Source of the DNA: a virus
Length of the DNA stretch: 64,000 nt
IMG/VR virus record: IMGVR_UViG_3300044464_000108
Location: 28,034 to 92,033 of that record
Reading direction: 5' to 3' (one strand)
In this document: positions 15,458 through 23,630 of the stretch, one piece after another
Numbering within the stretch: the first letter of the stretch is position 1
Layout: each line of letters begins with the position of its first letter
Made by a program: the position numbers and the translations under genes
Notes under the pieces: generated by a model
Database searches by the model: none
The model's input: only the letters and a program-made list of their open reading frames with translations
What the model was told of the DNA's origin: nothing

Positions 15458-16354
15458 GTGGCCGGATGGGGTGCGGGCAGCGGTGCGATCCCGACAACGG
15501 GTTGGGGTGGCACGGGTTGGGGTGGCGGTGGGGCCGGTTCGCAGCTCGAGCTGAATGATGCTTTCGTGATCGCGGAAAACGTGGTTCGACTGCAGTTCAA
15601 TCAAGCGGTTCGGTTCACAAAGTTGCTCGACTACACGGACGCTTCGAATCGAAAGCGTTACTCCCTCGTCGCGGTCGACGGCAGCAAGGGGAACGACGAT
15701 CTACCCGCGCGCCGCGTGAACCCTTCGGAAGCCGAGCAAGCCGGTGGGGGTGGCACCCTGATCGATCTCACGACGGATCGATTCTTCAGCCCGTTCCCTG
15801 CTCAATATCAAGTCAGCGTGAACGGGCTTGTCTCGAGTTCGGGGAACATCTTGAGTGCGACTTTCACGTCTCGCGTGTTCTTTGCGGTGCAGCGCGGGAT
15901 CAAGCCGCCGAGCGCCGACAATGCCGTCCCGCGCCGCGACTTCGCGAACCCGCAAACGTTGCAAGCGCTCATTGGGCTTCCGAGTCTCGACCCTGCTTTG
16001 CTCGGCTCGTTCACGGTCGACGGGACGGGGGATTACGCGGCCGATCAAGGAAGCGTGAGCTACAAGAAGCGCCTCTTCCGCCGGCTCACGACACGCAAGG
16101 GAGCCTTTGCGCATCTGCCGACGTACGGCGTAGGGCTTCCCGACGACGTGAAGAAGCTCGGGCGCGCGGGATTCGTGCAAGCGCTCGCGTCGGATTGTGA
16201 AGCGCAGATTCGCCAAGAGCCGGAGACGCTCGACGTTGGTGTTCTCGTCGTGCAGGCGACCACGCCGGGGCTTTGGTTCTTGAGGGTGCGAGCTCGCACG
16301 AACACCGGCGACGATCAAAACCTTGATGTGCCGATCCTGGTAGGAGCTAGCTGA
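15458..16354 (+). CDS. Baseplate wedge protein with gp25-like C-terminus
   Basis: A 298-residue protein. The first 28 residues are a Trp/Gly repeat (GWGGTGWGGGG), then a strand-rich domain (residues 30-180). The C-terminal 110 residues (from GDYAADQGSVSYKKRLFRRL through LPTYGVGLPDDV and AQIRQEPETLDVGVLVV) match the gp25/GPW baseplate wedge fold. In gp25 proteins this domain begins sheath assembly. It is directly followed by the baseplate J gene, the normal order. GTG start. Confidence 0.75.
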   Translation: MAGWGAGSGAIPTTGWGGTGWGGGGAGSQLELNDAFVIAENVVRLQFNQAVRFTKLLDYTDASNRKRYSLVAVDGSKGNDDLPARRVNPSEAEQAGGGGTLIDLTTDRFFSPFPAQYQVSVNGLVSSSGNILSATFTSRVFFAVQRGIKPPSADNAVPRRDFANPQTLQALIGLPSLDPALLGSFTVDGTGDYAADQGSVSYKKRLFRRLTTRKGAFAHLPTYGVGLPDDVKKLGRAGFVQALASDCEAQIRQEPETLDVGVLVVQATTPGLWFLRVRARTNTGDDQNLDVPILVGAS

Positions 16355-16357
16355 GCA

Positions 16358-17461
16358 ATGCCCGAGATCCTCTCTCGACTCGACTGCTACCAGATCGGGC
16401 GCAGCTACCTCGTAGCGCGCGCGAAGAAGATCGATCCAACCCGGGTCGACGTCGCGGGCAGCGATGCGAACTTGTTCGTCGGATCGCAATCGTTCGTCGC
16501 GGCAGCGATTGCGCAGCAGCTCGCCGACAGACTCGACGCGGTGTTTCTCGCGAGCGCTGTCGGTGAAGATCTCGATCGATGGGGTTTCGACCGCTACGAG
16601 ATGACCCGCAAGGGAGCGCAAGCAGCGGTGACACCGGTGCGTTTTTATCGAACGACGGCGCTTGCCGGGGGAGGTTCGATCCCGCTCGGCACAAAGATCG
16701 TGAGCTTGTCGAACATCGAATACATCACGACGACGACGGCAACGTTTGCCGCGTCCGACCTTTCGCAAACGGCGAACGCTCGCGCGGTGCAAGCGGGGCG
16801 CGACTTCCAAGTCGGCAAAAACCAGATCCAGCGAATCCAGAAGCCGGCGGCGCTCTTCGATCCGTCGATGCAGGTCAACAATGATGTTCCGAGCTCGGGC
16901 GGTGACGATCGCGAGCTCGACCCCGACTACAAGCAACGGCTTCGCAAGTTCTGGCGCGCGCAACGGCGGGGGACGAAGGGAGCGATCGAGTTTGGGGCAA
17001 CAACGGTTGTTGCGAGTGCGAACGCGACGGAGGCTCTTAACGGGCTCGGACAACCCGCGCGCGTCGTGACTCTCTTCATCGCGGATGCCGCCGGGGTTGC
17101 CAACGCAGCGCTCGCGAAAGAGGTCGACAATGTGCTCCTCGATTGGCGTGCGTGCGGCATCGCAGTGATCACGTCGACAAGCGTTCCGCAGATCGTCCCG
17201 CTACAGCTTCGACTCGCGTTCGGTGCAGCCGTGGACACCGAGTCGCTCACCGAGTCGATCGTTGCTGCGCTCGTCGAATACGTGAACTCGCTCCCCGTGA
17301 ACGGGATCCTGTACCGCGGCAACCTCTTCAGCGTGCTTTCGCGCTTCAAGAGCTCGGGGCTTCTGCCCGATCAGGGGACGATCGTTTTGCCGAGTGGGGA
17401 TCTTGTGCCGGCGGTGGGGCGCACGCTTCGGACGACGGTCGGCAACGTGACTGTGCTTTAA
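16358..17461 (+). CDS. Baseplate J-like protein
   Basis: A 367-residue protein with typical Baseplate_J features: helical N-terminus (residues 1-80), then the strand segment AGGGSIPLGTKIVSLSNIEYITTTTATF (about 106-133), a VQAGRDFQVGKNQIQ block, a DPDYKQRLRKFW segment (about 187-198), and a C-terminal helical domain. It forms the core wedge (T4 gp6-like) that triggers sheath contraction. It directly follows the gp25-like gene. Confidence 0.8.
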   Translation: MPEILSRLDCYQIGRSYLVARAKKIDPTRVDVAGSDANLFVGSQSFVAAAIAQQLADRLDAVFLASAVGEDLDRWGFDRYEMTRKGAQAAVTPVRFYRTTALAGGGSIPLGTKIVSLSNIEYITTTTATFAASDLSQTANARAVQAGRDFQVGKNQIQRIQKPAALFDPSMQVNNDVPSSGGDDRELDPDYKQRLRKFWRAQRRGTKGAIEFGATTVVASANATEALNGLGQPARVVTLFIADAAGVANAALAKEVDNVLLDWRACGIAVITSTSVPQIVPLQLRLAFGAAVDTESLTESIVAALVEYVNSLPVNGILYRGNLFSVLSRFKSSGLLPDQGTIVLPSGDLVPAVGRTLRTTVGNVTVL

Positions 17462-17464
17462 GCT
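17459..17464 (+). promoter_or_regulatory. Hexamer TAAGCT, 7 bases before 17472 start
   Basis: TAAGCT-N7-ATG; it overlaps the stop of the preceding baseplate J gene. Confidence 0.45.
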
Positions 17465-17471
17465 TCGCTGC

Positions 17472-19301
17472 ATGGCAGTAGAACCGAAGACGGGCCCGCT
17501 CTCGATTGCGGAGCTGGAAGCACTTTGGAAGAGCGTTACGGATCAAGGCTATTGGCGGCCCCTCGTCGAGAAAGGCGAAGGCACGGGTTACGAGGCACAC
17601 ACCCAAGCGTTCGCCCAATTCGCACGCGTGAGCGAAGCGGTAGATCGAACGACGCAAGCTCTCTTCATCCGCCCATGGTCGGGACAGAGCGGCGAGCCGG
17701 CGGGGGGGCAGCAGAACGCGACGGTGGCGATTACGTTCACGCGCACGGGTAACTTTCAGCGACCGATCACGATCGCGAAGGGGTTGCTCGTCGAACAGGT
17801 GACGACCGACTACAGCACGACGGGCCCGATCGAAGTGACGACGGGACGTGCTTACGTCCTCGCATCGGACGTGATCTTCGGTGTCGGCGAGCCTGGCCCG
17901 ATCACGGTGACAGCTCTCGCCGATCGTCCGGGCTACGGTTACAACCTCCCGCCGCCGGGGGACATCTCGCGGCTTGTGCAGGTTGCAGCCGGAGCGACGA
18001 ACGACTTCGCAACGGTCGTCGTTGGGGTTGCAGCGCATCGGCTGCAGGTGGGCATCGATCCGGACGTCGTGCTCCCCGAACACGTTGGGCAATACGTGCA
18101 GTTCGTGTCAGGCGCGAACCTCGGGCAGGTGCGGAGGATCGTGGGGTACGAAGAGCCAACGGTTGGTGTGAACGGCGGAACGGCTTTGCTAGCGCCGACG
18201 GGCGTCTTCCACATCAGTGCGAGTGCCGGTACTCCCATCGTCGGCGAGCCGGTGATCCAGAACGTGACCCTCGCGACCGGCTTCTTTACGAAGCGCGCGA
18301 ATGGCTACCTCGTGATCGAAAAGACAGGAGGCACCTTCGACGCGACGCACGCGATCATTGGGCAGCTCAGCGGAGCGAGCACGACCCCGGATGCCATTGT
18401 GCAATCCCCCAATCTCGTGGCCGAAGTGGGGACCGCTTCGTGGGTAATCCTCGATTGGGTTTCCGACTTGCAGATCATCACGACGAATGCCGCCTCTCCG
18501 ACGGGAGGAAGGTCGGCGATGCTCGATCAGGTCGGTGATGAGCGTGAGACCTATCGGACCTCGGGTGAGGACGACGACACGTATCGCGAGCGCGTGGCGA
18601 CAGCCCCTGATGTCGTGAGTCCGCCGGCAATCCAACGCGCGGCGAACCGTGTACTTGCTCCGATTGGAGCGACGGCGTGTTTGCGCGAAGTCGGGCTCGA
18701 GCGGATGCGCGGTTTCTTCTATGACGGCAACCCTTCGAGTGCAGCGCTCGAGCTCGCGTTCGCTTACGACCTCGACTTCGTGTTCATGGTTTGCGCTGGC
18801 GCATTCTTGGAAGGGGAGCTCATCACGCAAACGGTGGCCGGAGTGGTCGCAAGCGGACGCGCGGTGCTCGACCTCCAAACAGCGGTGCCGCCTCTTCCCG
18901 CACCGATTCCTTCCGTGACTCTTGGCGGGGTTGTGGGGGTGCACGGAACGTTCGTCGCAGGCCAACCCATCGTGGGGCACGACTCCGGAACGGTGGCCAT
19001 CCCGGCGATCGTTGTGAGCTTCCCCGTGCAGCCTTTGCACAAGTGGCTCACCTATTTCGATTACACGGAGATGCGCGCGTTCTTTTTGATCGGGGTGCCG
19101 GAGCTCGGGATCGGGGACTTCGGTTTCGCCTTTGACACGGGGGTGAGCAACGCCTACGACGCGAACCCTTTCCCGGCGTTCTTCGATGGGAGTCCGACCG
19201 GAAACGCGAGTGTTTATCGCGCGGTGTGGCAAGCGGTAGATCCCGCTCGAGCGTATGGGGTCGGCTTCGATCTCTACATCGAGCGGTTCGGCTGCACGTA
19301 G
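17472..19301 (+). CDS. Second large baseplate protein (J-like or adhesin-support)
   Basis: A 609-residue protein with a J-like segment of its own (ITFTRTGNFQRPITIAKGLLVEQ, then a region of DDDTYRERVATAPDVVSPPAIQRAAN), suggesting a second gp6-like wedge protein with added strand-rich insertions. The C-terminus ends in FDLYIERFGCT. It closes the baseplate cluster, before the lysis genes. It might instead be the next baseplate component (P2 gpI-like). No receptor-binding fibre gene is obvious after it in this window. Confidence 0.6.
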   Translation: MAVEPKTGPLSIAELEALWKSVTDQGYWRPLVEKGEGTGYEAHTQAFAQFARVSEAVDRTTQALFIRPWSGQSGEPAGGQQNATVAITFTRTGNFQRPITIAKGLLVEQVTTDYSTTGPIEVTTGRAYVLASDVIFGVGEPGPITVTALADRPGYGYNLPPPGDISRLVQVAAGATNDFATVVVGVAAHRLQVGIDPDVVLPEHVGQYVQFVSGANLGQVRRIVGYEEPTVGVNGGTALLAPTGVFHISASAGTPIVGEPVIQNVTLATGFFTKRANGYLVIEKTGGTFDATHAIIGQLSGASTTPDAIVQSPNLVAEVGTASWVILDWVSDLQIITTNAASPTGGRSAMLDQVGDERETYRTSGEDDDTYRERVATAPDVVSPPAIQRAANRVLAPIGATACLREVGLERMRGFFYDGNPSSAALELAFAYDLDFVFMVCAGAFLEGELITQTVAGVVASGRAVLDLQTAVPPLPAPIPSVTLGGVVGVHGTFVAGQPIVGHDSGTVAIPAIVVSFPVQPLHKWLTYFDYTEMRAFFLIGVPELGIGDFGFAFDTGVSNAYDANPFPAFFDGSPTGNASVYRAVWQAVDPARAYGVGFDLYIERFGCT

Positions 19302-19399
19302 GGAGTCCCCCGAATCCGGGCAATCGATGGTCGAGATCGGGCAACGCGATCCCGACACCATGCAAAAGAAGAGACGAAGTTCGCCGGCATACCGAGTGC

Positions 19400-19405
19400 T
19401 AAGGT
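19400..19405 (+). promoter_or_regulatory. Hexamer TAAGGT, 6 bases before 19412 start
   Basis: TAAGGT-N6-ATG; first gene of the lysis set. Confidence 0.5.
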
Positions 19406-19411
19406 TCGCCT

Positions 19412-19813
19412 ATGGATGACTACGAGGACTTGCCGAACACGAACGGGAGCAAGCTCGATCGAATCCTGTCAAAGCTCGATGACGCGCGCGAAGGTCGTGG
19501 CGCGATGAACGAGAAGCTCGACGATATCAGCCGCGACCTCGCGAGCCATCGAGCCGAGTTCGCCAAGCACGACGGTGAGGATCGCGAATTCCGCAAGGCG
19601 ACGGAACGCCGCGTTGACAAGCTCGAGCGTAAGAGCGAGACGGACATGCGCGAGCGCCTCAATCAAGAACGCGAAGCGGCCAAGGGTGTAACGGCCGACA
19701 AGAAGGATTCGTCGAAGCATTGGACGCGAACGATCGCAGCGGTTGCGATTGGGATCGTGGCTTCGGTGATCGCGGCGGTCATCACGGCAATCGTGACAGG
19801 ACACGTGAAGTAG
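19412..19813 (+). CDS. Coiled-coil protein with C-terminal membrane segment (holin-like)
   Basis: A 133-residue protein: a long charged coiled coil (residues 10-100, with SKLDDAREGRGAMNEKLDDI) and a single C-terminal transmembrane helix (about 108-130, AAVAIGIVASVIAAVITAIV). The layout resembles XhlA-type holin partners and other phage lysis proteins that anchor in the inner membrane. It lies before a second membrane protein and the amidase, so a lysis role is likely. Confidence 0.65.
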   Translation: MDDYEDLPNTNGSKLDRILSKLDDAREGRGAMNEKLDDISRDLASHRAEFAKHDGEDREFRKATERRVDKLERKSETDMRERLNQEREAAKGVTADKKDSSKHWTRTIAAVAIGIVASVIAAVITAIVTGHVK

Positions 19814-19819
19814 TAAGCT
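19814..19819 (+). promoter_or_regulatory. Hexamer TAAGCT, 8 bases before 19828 start
   Basis: TAAGCT-N8-ATG at the junction of the two membrane-protein genes. Confidence 0.4.
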
Positions 19820-19827
19820 CGCCTCCT

Positions 19828-20130
19828 ATGGTGGAGCTCCTACTCAAGAATCCCGCGCTCGTGACCTTTCTTTGGGCGACGGTGCTTTGGCCCGTCGGTT
19901 CGGGAATCGTCAACTTGATCTTCGATCGGTTCATCCCGAATACGGACGCCGGTTGGGACCTTTGGTTCGCGTCCAACCCCGGGCGTGCAGCGCTCGCGAA
20001 GTTGCTCCGGCAATGGGGGGTAAACCTCCCCGGCGGCTTCCGAACCATCCGCGCCTTCTTCTCGGGCCCTGCCCCTAAATTCCCGGCAAAAACGGAAGAG
20101 CCGGTTAAAGACCCTCCCAAGCCCGTTTAA
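19828..20130 (+). CDS. Small membrane protein, possible holin
   Basis: A 100-residue protein with one clear hydrophobic span (residues about 9-31, ALVTFLWATVLWPVGSGIVNLIF) and a basic, proline-rich tail (FPAKTEEPVKDPPKPV). ATG 19828 lies 14 bases after the preceding stop and 8 after TAAGCT. Position between a coiled-coil membrane protein and the amidase makes it a holin or holin-partner candidate. No holin family signature is visible. Confidence 0.6.
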   Translation: MVELLLKNPALVTFLWATVLWPVGSGIVNLIFDRFIPNTDAGWDLWFASNPGRAALAKLLRQWGVNLPGGFRTIRAFFSGPAPKFPAKTEEPVKDPPKPV

Positions 20131-20285
20131 GACGTCTTTGGGTTTCCAACACCCTCCCGGGTGATCTGACCCGTGCGGACTTCGTAAAGGTCAACGTCGA
20201 CAGACTGAGATGGGGTTTCACTTCCAGGATGCGGACAGGATCCCACACCCGAGTCATTCCAGAAGAGTCAAAGGTCTAGCTCATC

Positions 20286-20305
20286 TCGGAAGATCGATCT
20301 TCCGA
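20286..20305. repeat. Dispersed 20-bp palindrome, copy 4
   Basis: Perfect 20-mer in the 213-base gap before the amidase, with AGGGA on the right. The rest of that gap shows no gene. Confidence 0.9.
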
Positions 20306-20330
20306 AGGGATTCCAATCCGAGCGACCTGT

Positions 20331-20336
20331 TACCGT
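20331..20336 (+). promoter_or_regulatory. Hexamer TACCGT, 7 bases before the amidase start
   Basis: TACCGT-N7-ATG (20344). The gap upstream gives the lysin an apparently separate promoter. Confidence 0.5.
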
Positions 20337-20343
20337 TTGGGAC

Positions 20344-21675
20344 ATGCGTGCTTCCGATTACATCGAGCAGCTTCCCGAACAAGCCGGACCCGAGCGGGAA
20401 CGGAAGATCCTCGAATGGGCAATCAAGGGGCAGCTCCGCCCGATCGAATGGGCCCAAGTGCGGTCAGGGCGCGCGGTGTTTCAAGTGTCCGCCGACGGGC
20501 TCAAGGTCGGCGATGAGAACGATTCCGTTCGATTGAACGCCTGCCACGCGACGGCGCAGCAGCTCGCCGACATCCTTGGTGTGAGGCTTCCGACGACGAA
20601 GATTGAAGACCTCGCTTGGGCTCAAGCGCCGCTCAGGATCAAGCCGCAGATCCAAACGCCGGACGCGGCGATGAGCAACACGAGTCGCATGGTGCAGCAC
20701 AGCCGGGCGATCGATGCGATTCAGGCGTCGATCCAATCAATGCCCGAAAGCCAGAAGCAGTTTCTGCGAACCGCCGGCAAGGTTTGGGCGCTGACGAATC
20801 GACTCGAAGGCAACCCCGGGCGAGCCGCAAACTACGGTTGGCACGATCGCGGTGCTCCGAACGGCAAGTGTTGGCAACCGCTCGGACTCGCGCACAACCT
20901 CCGGCACGTCGACTATTCGCAAAACCTCTTTTTCGTACACCCGCTCGTCGACATCGAAGGGGTGAACTACGGCTACGAAGAAGTCCTAACGACTCCCGCG
21001 TTCGCTCAATACGCGAGCGATGAAGGCGTGCTTCGGATCACGCGACATCCCGGCGTGAGTCCGGACCATGGCGACATCCTGCATACGCTTCTCCCGCCGC
21101 CCTTGCTTGGGTGCGAGGGGCCCGCCGAAGACCCGGGGGTTATCCCGTTCGTGCAGGCGTTTCACTACCGCAAGGCGGATCGCAAGGACGTGCGCGTGCT
21201 CGTCGTGCACGACACCGAGACCCCGCAAACTGTCACAAGCGCCGAAGTCATTGCCGCGACGTTCGCAAGCAAAGCTTCGCCCATGGCTTCCCCGACGTAC
21301 GCCGTCGATGTGGATTCGTGCGTGCAGATGGTGCGCGACGAAGACGTGGCTTTCCACGTCGGAGCTCCCGCAAACGATTGGAGCGTCGGGATCGAGCATG
21401 CCGGCTATGCGCGATACTCCGCGGAGGATTGGGGGAGCATCTACTCGAGAGCGATGCTCCGTCGGTCCGCTGGACTTGCGGCTCGCATCTGCCGCAAGTG
21501 GGGGATCCCGCCGGTGTTCCTAACGGCCGCCCAACTCCGAGATCCTTCGGCGCGCGGCATCACGACGCACAAGCAGATCAGCGATGCGTTTCACGGGTCG
21601 AACCATTGGGATCCCGGTCCGGGCTTCCCGATCCTTTGGTACGTGAACGCGGTCGCTTGCGCTCTCGCGGCGTAG
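20344..21675 (+). CDS. Endolysin: N-acetylmuramoyl-L-alanine amidase
   Basis: A 443-residue lysin. The C-terminal 160 residues (about 285-443) form an Amidase_2/PGRP-type zinc amidase: VVHDTE (first His, about 290), the MASPTYAVDVD strand, VAFHVGAP, NDWSVGIEHAGY, and HWDPGPGF holding the final His. It cuts the bond between muramic acid and L-alanine in peptidoglycan. The N-terminal 280 residues are not a known cell-wall binding domain by eye and may be a host-specific targeting domain. It follows two membrane proteins in the lysis set. Confidence 0.85.
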   Translation: MRASDYIEQLPEQAGPERERKILEWAIKGQLRPIEWAQVRSGRAVFQVSADGLKVGDENDSVRLNACHATAQQLADILGVRLPTTKIEDLAWAQAPLRIKPQIQTPDAAMSNTSRMVQHSRAIDAIQASIQSMPESQKQFLRTAGKVWALTNRLEGNPGRAANYGWHDRGAPNGKCWQPLGLAHNLRHVDYSQNLFFVHPLVDIEGVNYGYEEVLTTPAFAQYASDEGVLRITRHPGVSPDHGDILHTLLPPPLLGCEGPAEDPGVIPFVQAFHYRKADRKDVRVLVVHDTETPQTVTSAEVIAATFASKASPMASPTYAVDVDSCVQMVRDEDVAFHVGAPANDWSVGIEHAGYARYSAEDWGSIYSRAMLRRSAGLAARICRKWGIPPVFLTAAQLRDPSARGITTHKQISDAFHGSNHWDPGPGFPILWYVNAVACALAA

Positions 21676-21698
21676 CAAAAAGATCCATCGACGTGTTT

Positions 21699-21737
21699 GC
21701 GGGCGCTTTGCGCCTGCAGTGACACCGAAGGTGTCAC
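21699..21737 (+). terminator. Tandem hairpins after the lysis genes
   Basis: Two stems in a row: GCGGGCGC/GCGCCTGC around TTT (21699-21717) and GTGACACC/GGTGTCAC around GAA (21719-21737), followed by CACAAACAAACTATTTT. They lie at the boundary between late structural/lysis genes and the replication genes and probably end late transcription. Confidence 0.6.
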
Positions 21738-21772
21738 CACAAACAAACTATTTTCATCTCCAGCGATCCGTC

Positions 21773-21784
21773 CGCGTCATGAGA
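21773..21784 (+). promoter_or_regulatory. CGCGTCATGAGA element at the start of the second half
   Basis: A partial member of the CGCGTCATSAT set in the gap after the lysin; no start codon lies 6 bases after it. Confidence 0.3.
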
Positions 21785-21825
21785 TCAGAAAAGAAAGGGA
21801 ATGGGGGGTAAGGGGGGATCTGAAT

Positions 21826-21975
21826 TTGATCCAAGGATCAACGTATCTGCACAAAGTAGATCGCGCGCGCGAGACGGACGCCGAGTCCGCGCCGGACATG
21901 CAGCCGACGGACTGGGAACGGGTTGAGCGATTCGTCCAGCTCGAGCCGCGGGAAGAACCCGAACAGAAGATCTAG
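21826..21975 (+). CDS. Possible small gene in the gap after the lysin
   Basis: A 49-residue frame from TTG 21826 preceded by AAGGGGGGAT at a suitable distance. The peptide is hydrophilic with TDWERVERFVQLEPREEPEQ at its end. It is supported only by the ribosome site and composition; it may be a leader-region artefact. Confidence 0.3.
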   Translation: MIQGSTYLHKVDRARETDAESAPDMQPTDWERVERFVQLEPREEPEQKI

Positions 21976-21994
21976 ATCCTCCCGATGCATCGCT

Positions 21995-22006
21995 CGCGTC
22001 ATGATC
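21995..22006 (+). promoter_or_regulatory. CGCGTCATGATC element with leader, upstream of 22027 gene
   Basis: Followed by GAAGGAGGATCGACC and ATG 22027: a leadered member of the CATSAT class, with TAGATC about 20 bases upstream. Confidence 0.45.
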
Positions 22007-22026
22007 CGCCCGAAGGAGGATCGACC

Positions 22027-22458
22027 ATGGCAGGCGTAGCGAAACGGTTTCGAATCGAGGAGTGCGGAACGGGGCGGGTGATCTGGCAAAACCTACCCGC
22101 GTTGAACGGGGGGATCACGGGCTCGGAGGTCAAGGTCATCGGGAAGAAACCCGAGACGCTCGAGATCGGCGAGACGACGGTGCTCGAGTACAAGTTGATC
22201 GGTCGGTGCGCACAATACGTGCTTCGACGAACCGACGATGAGGTCTCGAACAAGAAAGAGCCGGCTCAAGCTCGCGACCCGGGGGACCCGAACGCTGACA
22301 TCCCGGTGAAGCCGCAAGCCGAGGTGCTCCCCTTCGAGCCTCCGACGAAAGCCAAAAGGCAGCGGACTCGGGTGAACGCGATCAACCGGGCGGCGAGTCG
22401 TATGCCGGCGGATGGCAACGTGCTCGCCGGTCGAGATCCCGAGGGCGAAGTCTCGTGA
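22027..22458 (+). CDS. Unknown protein at head of the replication region
   Basis: A 143-residue protein with a strand-rich N-terminal half (residues 1-75, FRIEECGTGRVIWQN...VLEYKLIGRCAQYVLRR) and a low-complexity basic C-terminal half. ATG 22027 is chosen for the GAAGGAGG site before it. It is the first gene of a long run of overlapping genes (next start overlaps by 4 bases). No family recognised. Confidence 0.6.
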   Translation: MAGVAKRFRIEECGTGRVIWQNLPALNGGITGSEVKVIGKKPETLEIGETTVLEYKLIGRCAQYVLRRTDDEVSNKKEPAQARDPGDPNADIPVKPQAEVLPFEPPTKAKRQRTRVNAINRAASRMPADGNVLAGRDPEGEVS

Positions 22459-22976
22459 GAGGCAGGACCTTCAAAGACTTCATTGGAACCGCTGACGATC
22501 AACGCGCGAAAGATCTTCAGATGCTCAAGATGGCAGCCGCGGGGCTGCCCGATGAGAAACCCGGGCGACATGGGTGCCGAGGGGATGGGCCGTTGGTTCC
22601 GAACGCCGCGAAGGAAGCGTTCGCCGACATGAAAGAACGGCTCGAGAGCATGCCGGGGCGTGTGCTCACCGAGAAACAACGGGGGTGGCTCAAGCGTGAG
22701 CTCGACAGCGAGAGCATTGAATACGAATCGCCTGCCGAGCGGAACGCGTCAGTCCCTCGCGGGAAGGAAGTAGCACCCGCTTACGACACGAACATCCCGA
22801 AAAGGCCGCCGGCACGGGGTTCCAATGTGCCCGTTCTAAGTGGCCGGAATGATGCCGAAAAAAACACCGCTCGGAAGATCGATCTTCCGAAGGGTGGGAC
22901 CATGCTTGCGGGTGACGTCTCGCTCGAATCGCTCTTTGATTCCTACGCCGACGATCCGGACGATCTGCCGTTTTGA
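22455..22976 (+). CDS. Unknown protein carrying an in-frame palindrome insert
   Basis: A 173-residue protein starting at GTG 22455, overlapping the previous stop. The sequence is charged and disordered-looking with a central LTEKQRGWLKRELDSE helix. Residues about 139-145 (RKIDLPK) are encoded by a copy of the dispersed palindrome, inside a low-complexity stretch. The end, SLFDSYADDPDDLPF, is a short acidic tail that could be a protein-docking peptide (inference; single-strand binding proteins have comparable acidic tails). Confidence 0.55.
   Translation: MRGRTFKDFIGTADDQRAKDLQMLKMAAAGLPDEKPGRHGCRGDGPLVPNAAKEAFADMKERLESMPGRVLTEKQRGWLKRELDSESIEYESPAERNASVPRGKEVAPAYDTNIPKRPPARGSNVPVLSGRNDAEKNTARKIDLPKGGTMLAGDVSLESLFDSYADDPDDLPF
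22870..22889. repeat. Dispersed 20-bp palindrome, copy 5 (in coding sequence)
   Basis: Perfect 20-mer inside the 22455 gene, read as RKIDLPK, with AAGGG on the right. Confidence 0.9.
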
Positions 22977-22986
22977 AGGGGATGCG

Positions 22987-23628
22987 ATGCAAGACTACGA
23001 CGAGATCATCAACCGACCTCCCATGCCGATTCCGTTAACGCCCTTGCAGCCCATCGGCTTCGAATCGGCAGACGGGGATTGCTTACGACTGCAGCAGTAC
23101 ATCGACACCCATCCTTCGGTAGAGGGAGCTTTTCAACAGCGACAACTTCTCGCACGAGCTGGATGTTTCGGCAGGGTGGAGCGCTCGCAGCATCGGGGGA
23201 GCATCGAATATGAACTCGTCGTGTCGCTTCTTCAGGCTGTGAGGATTCGGGGGTTTCCGATCCCGATTGAGTTTCTCGTCGTCGACTTGGCCAAGCCTGG
23301 GTCGAAAGAAAACTTCGGCTGTATTGAGGTCGAGGTTGTGATCCATGTCCTTCATCGCGACACGGGGGAGCCGACCCGTGTCACTTCACGGAATTCGATC
23401 TCGGTCGATCTAATCCACAGAAGTACAGCCCAAGAGATCTTGGATCGGATGATCCTCTTCACGGTTCGCGAGCTCGTGATTCACGAGCTTGAAGAGTGCA
23501 CGTACTTCGATGGGCACCGATTGAGCGAACCTCACACCGACTCGGTAATGCCGACAGAGAACCAACTTGACCCGGTTGCGGCGTGGGAGCGCCGTCGGGC
23601 TCAAACCAACATCAAGGGAGGCCCGTAG
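22987..23628 (+). CDS. Unknown protein upstream of ParB-like gene
   Basis: A 213-residue soluble alpha/beta protein; ATG 22987 lies ten bases after the previous stop. Its middle has alternating strands and helices (IEYELVVSLLQAVRIRGFP, IEVEVVIHVLHRDTGEP) and a helical block with DRMILFTVRELVIHELEEC. It could be a small enzyme or regulator, but I see no catalytic motif. It is two bases upstream of the ParB-like protein. Confidence 0.55.
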   Translation: MQDYDEIINRPPMPIPLTPLQPIGFESADGDCLRLQQYIDTHPSVEGAFQQRQLLARAGCFGRVERSQHRGSIEYELVVSLLQAVRIRGFPIPIEFLVVDLAKPGSKENFGCIEVEVVIHVLHRDTGEPTRVTSRNSISVDLIHRSTAQEILDRMILFTVRELVIHELEECTYFDGHRLSEPHTDSVMPTENQLDPVAAWERRRAQTNIKGGP

Positions 23629-23630
23629 CC

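Noticed and set aside
15701-17053. 450-residue leftward open frame over the gp25/J baseplate genes
   Set aside because: It mirrors two clear rightward structural genes; long antisense frames are common in this high-GC, TCG-rich sequence. The peptide is Arg/His-rich with no domain.
18189-19361. 390-residue leftward open frame over the second J-like gene
   Set aside because: Antisense shadow of a baseplate gene, no promoter-like element before it.
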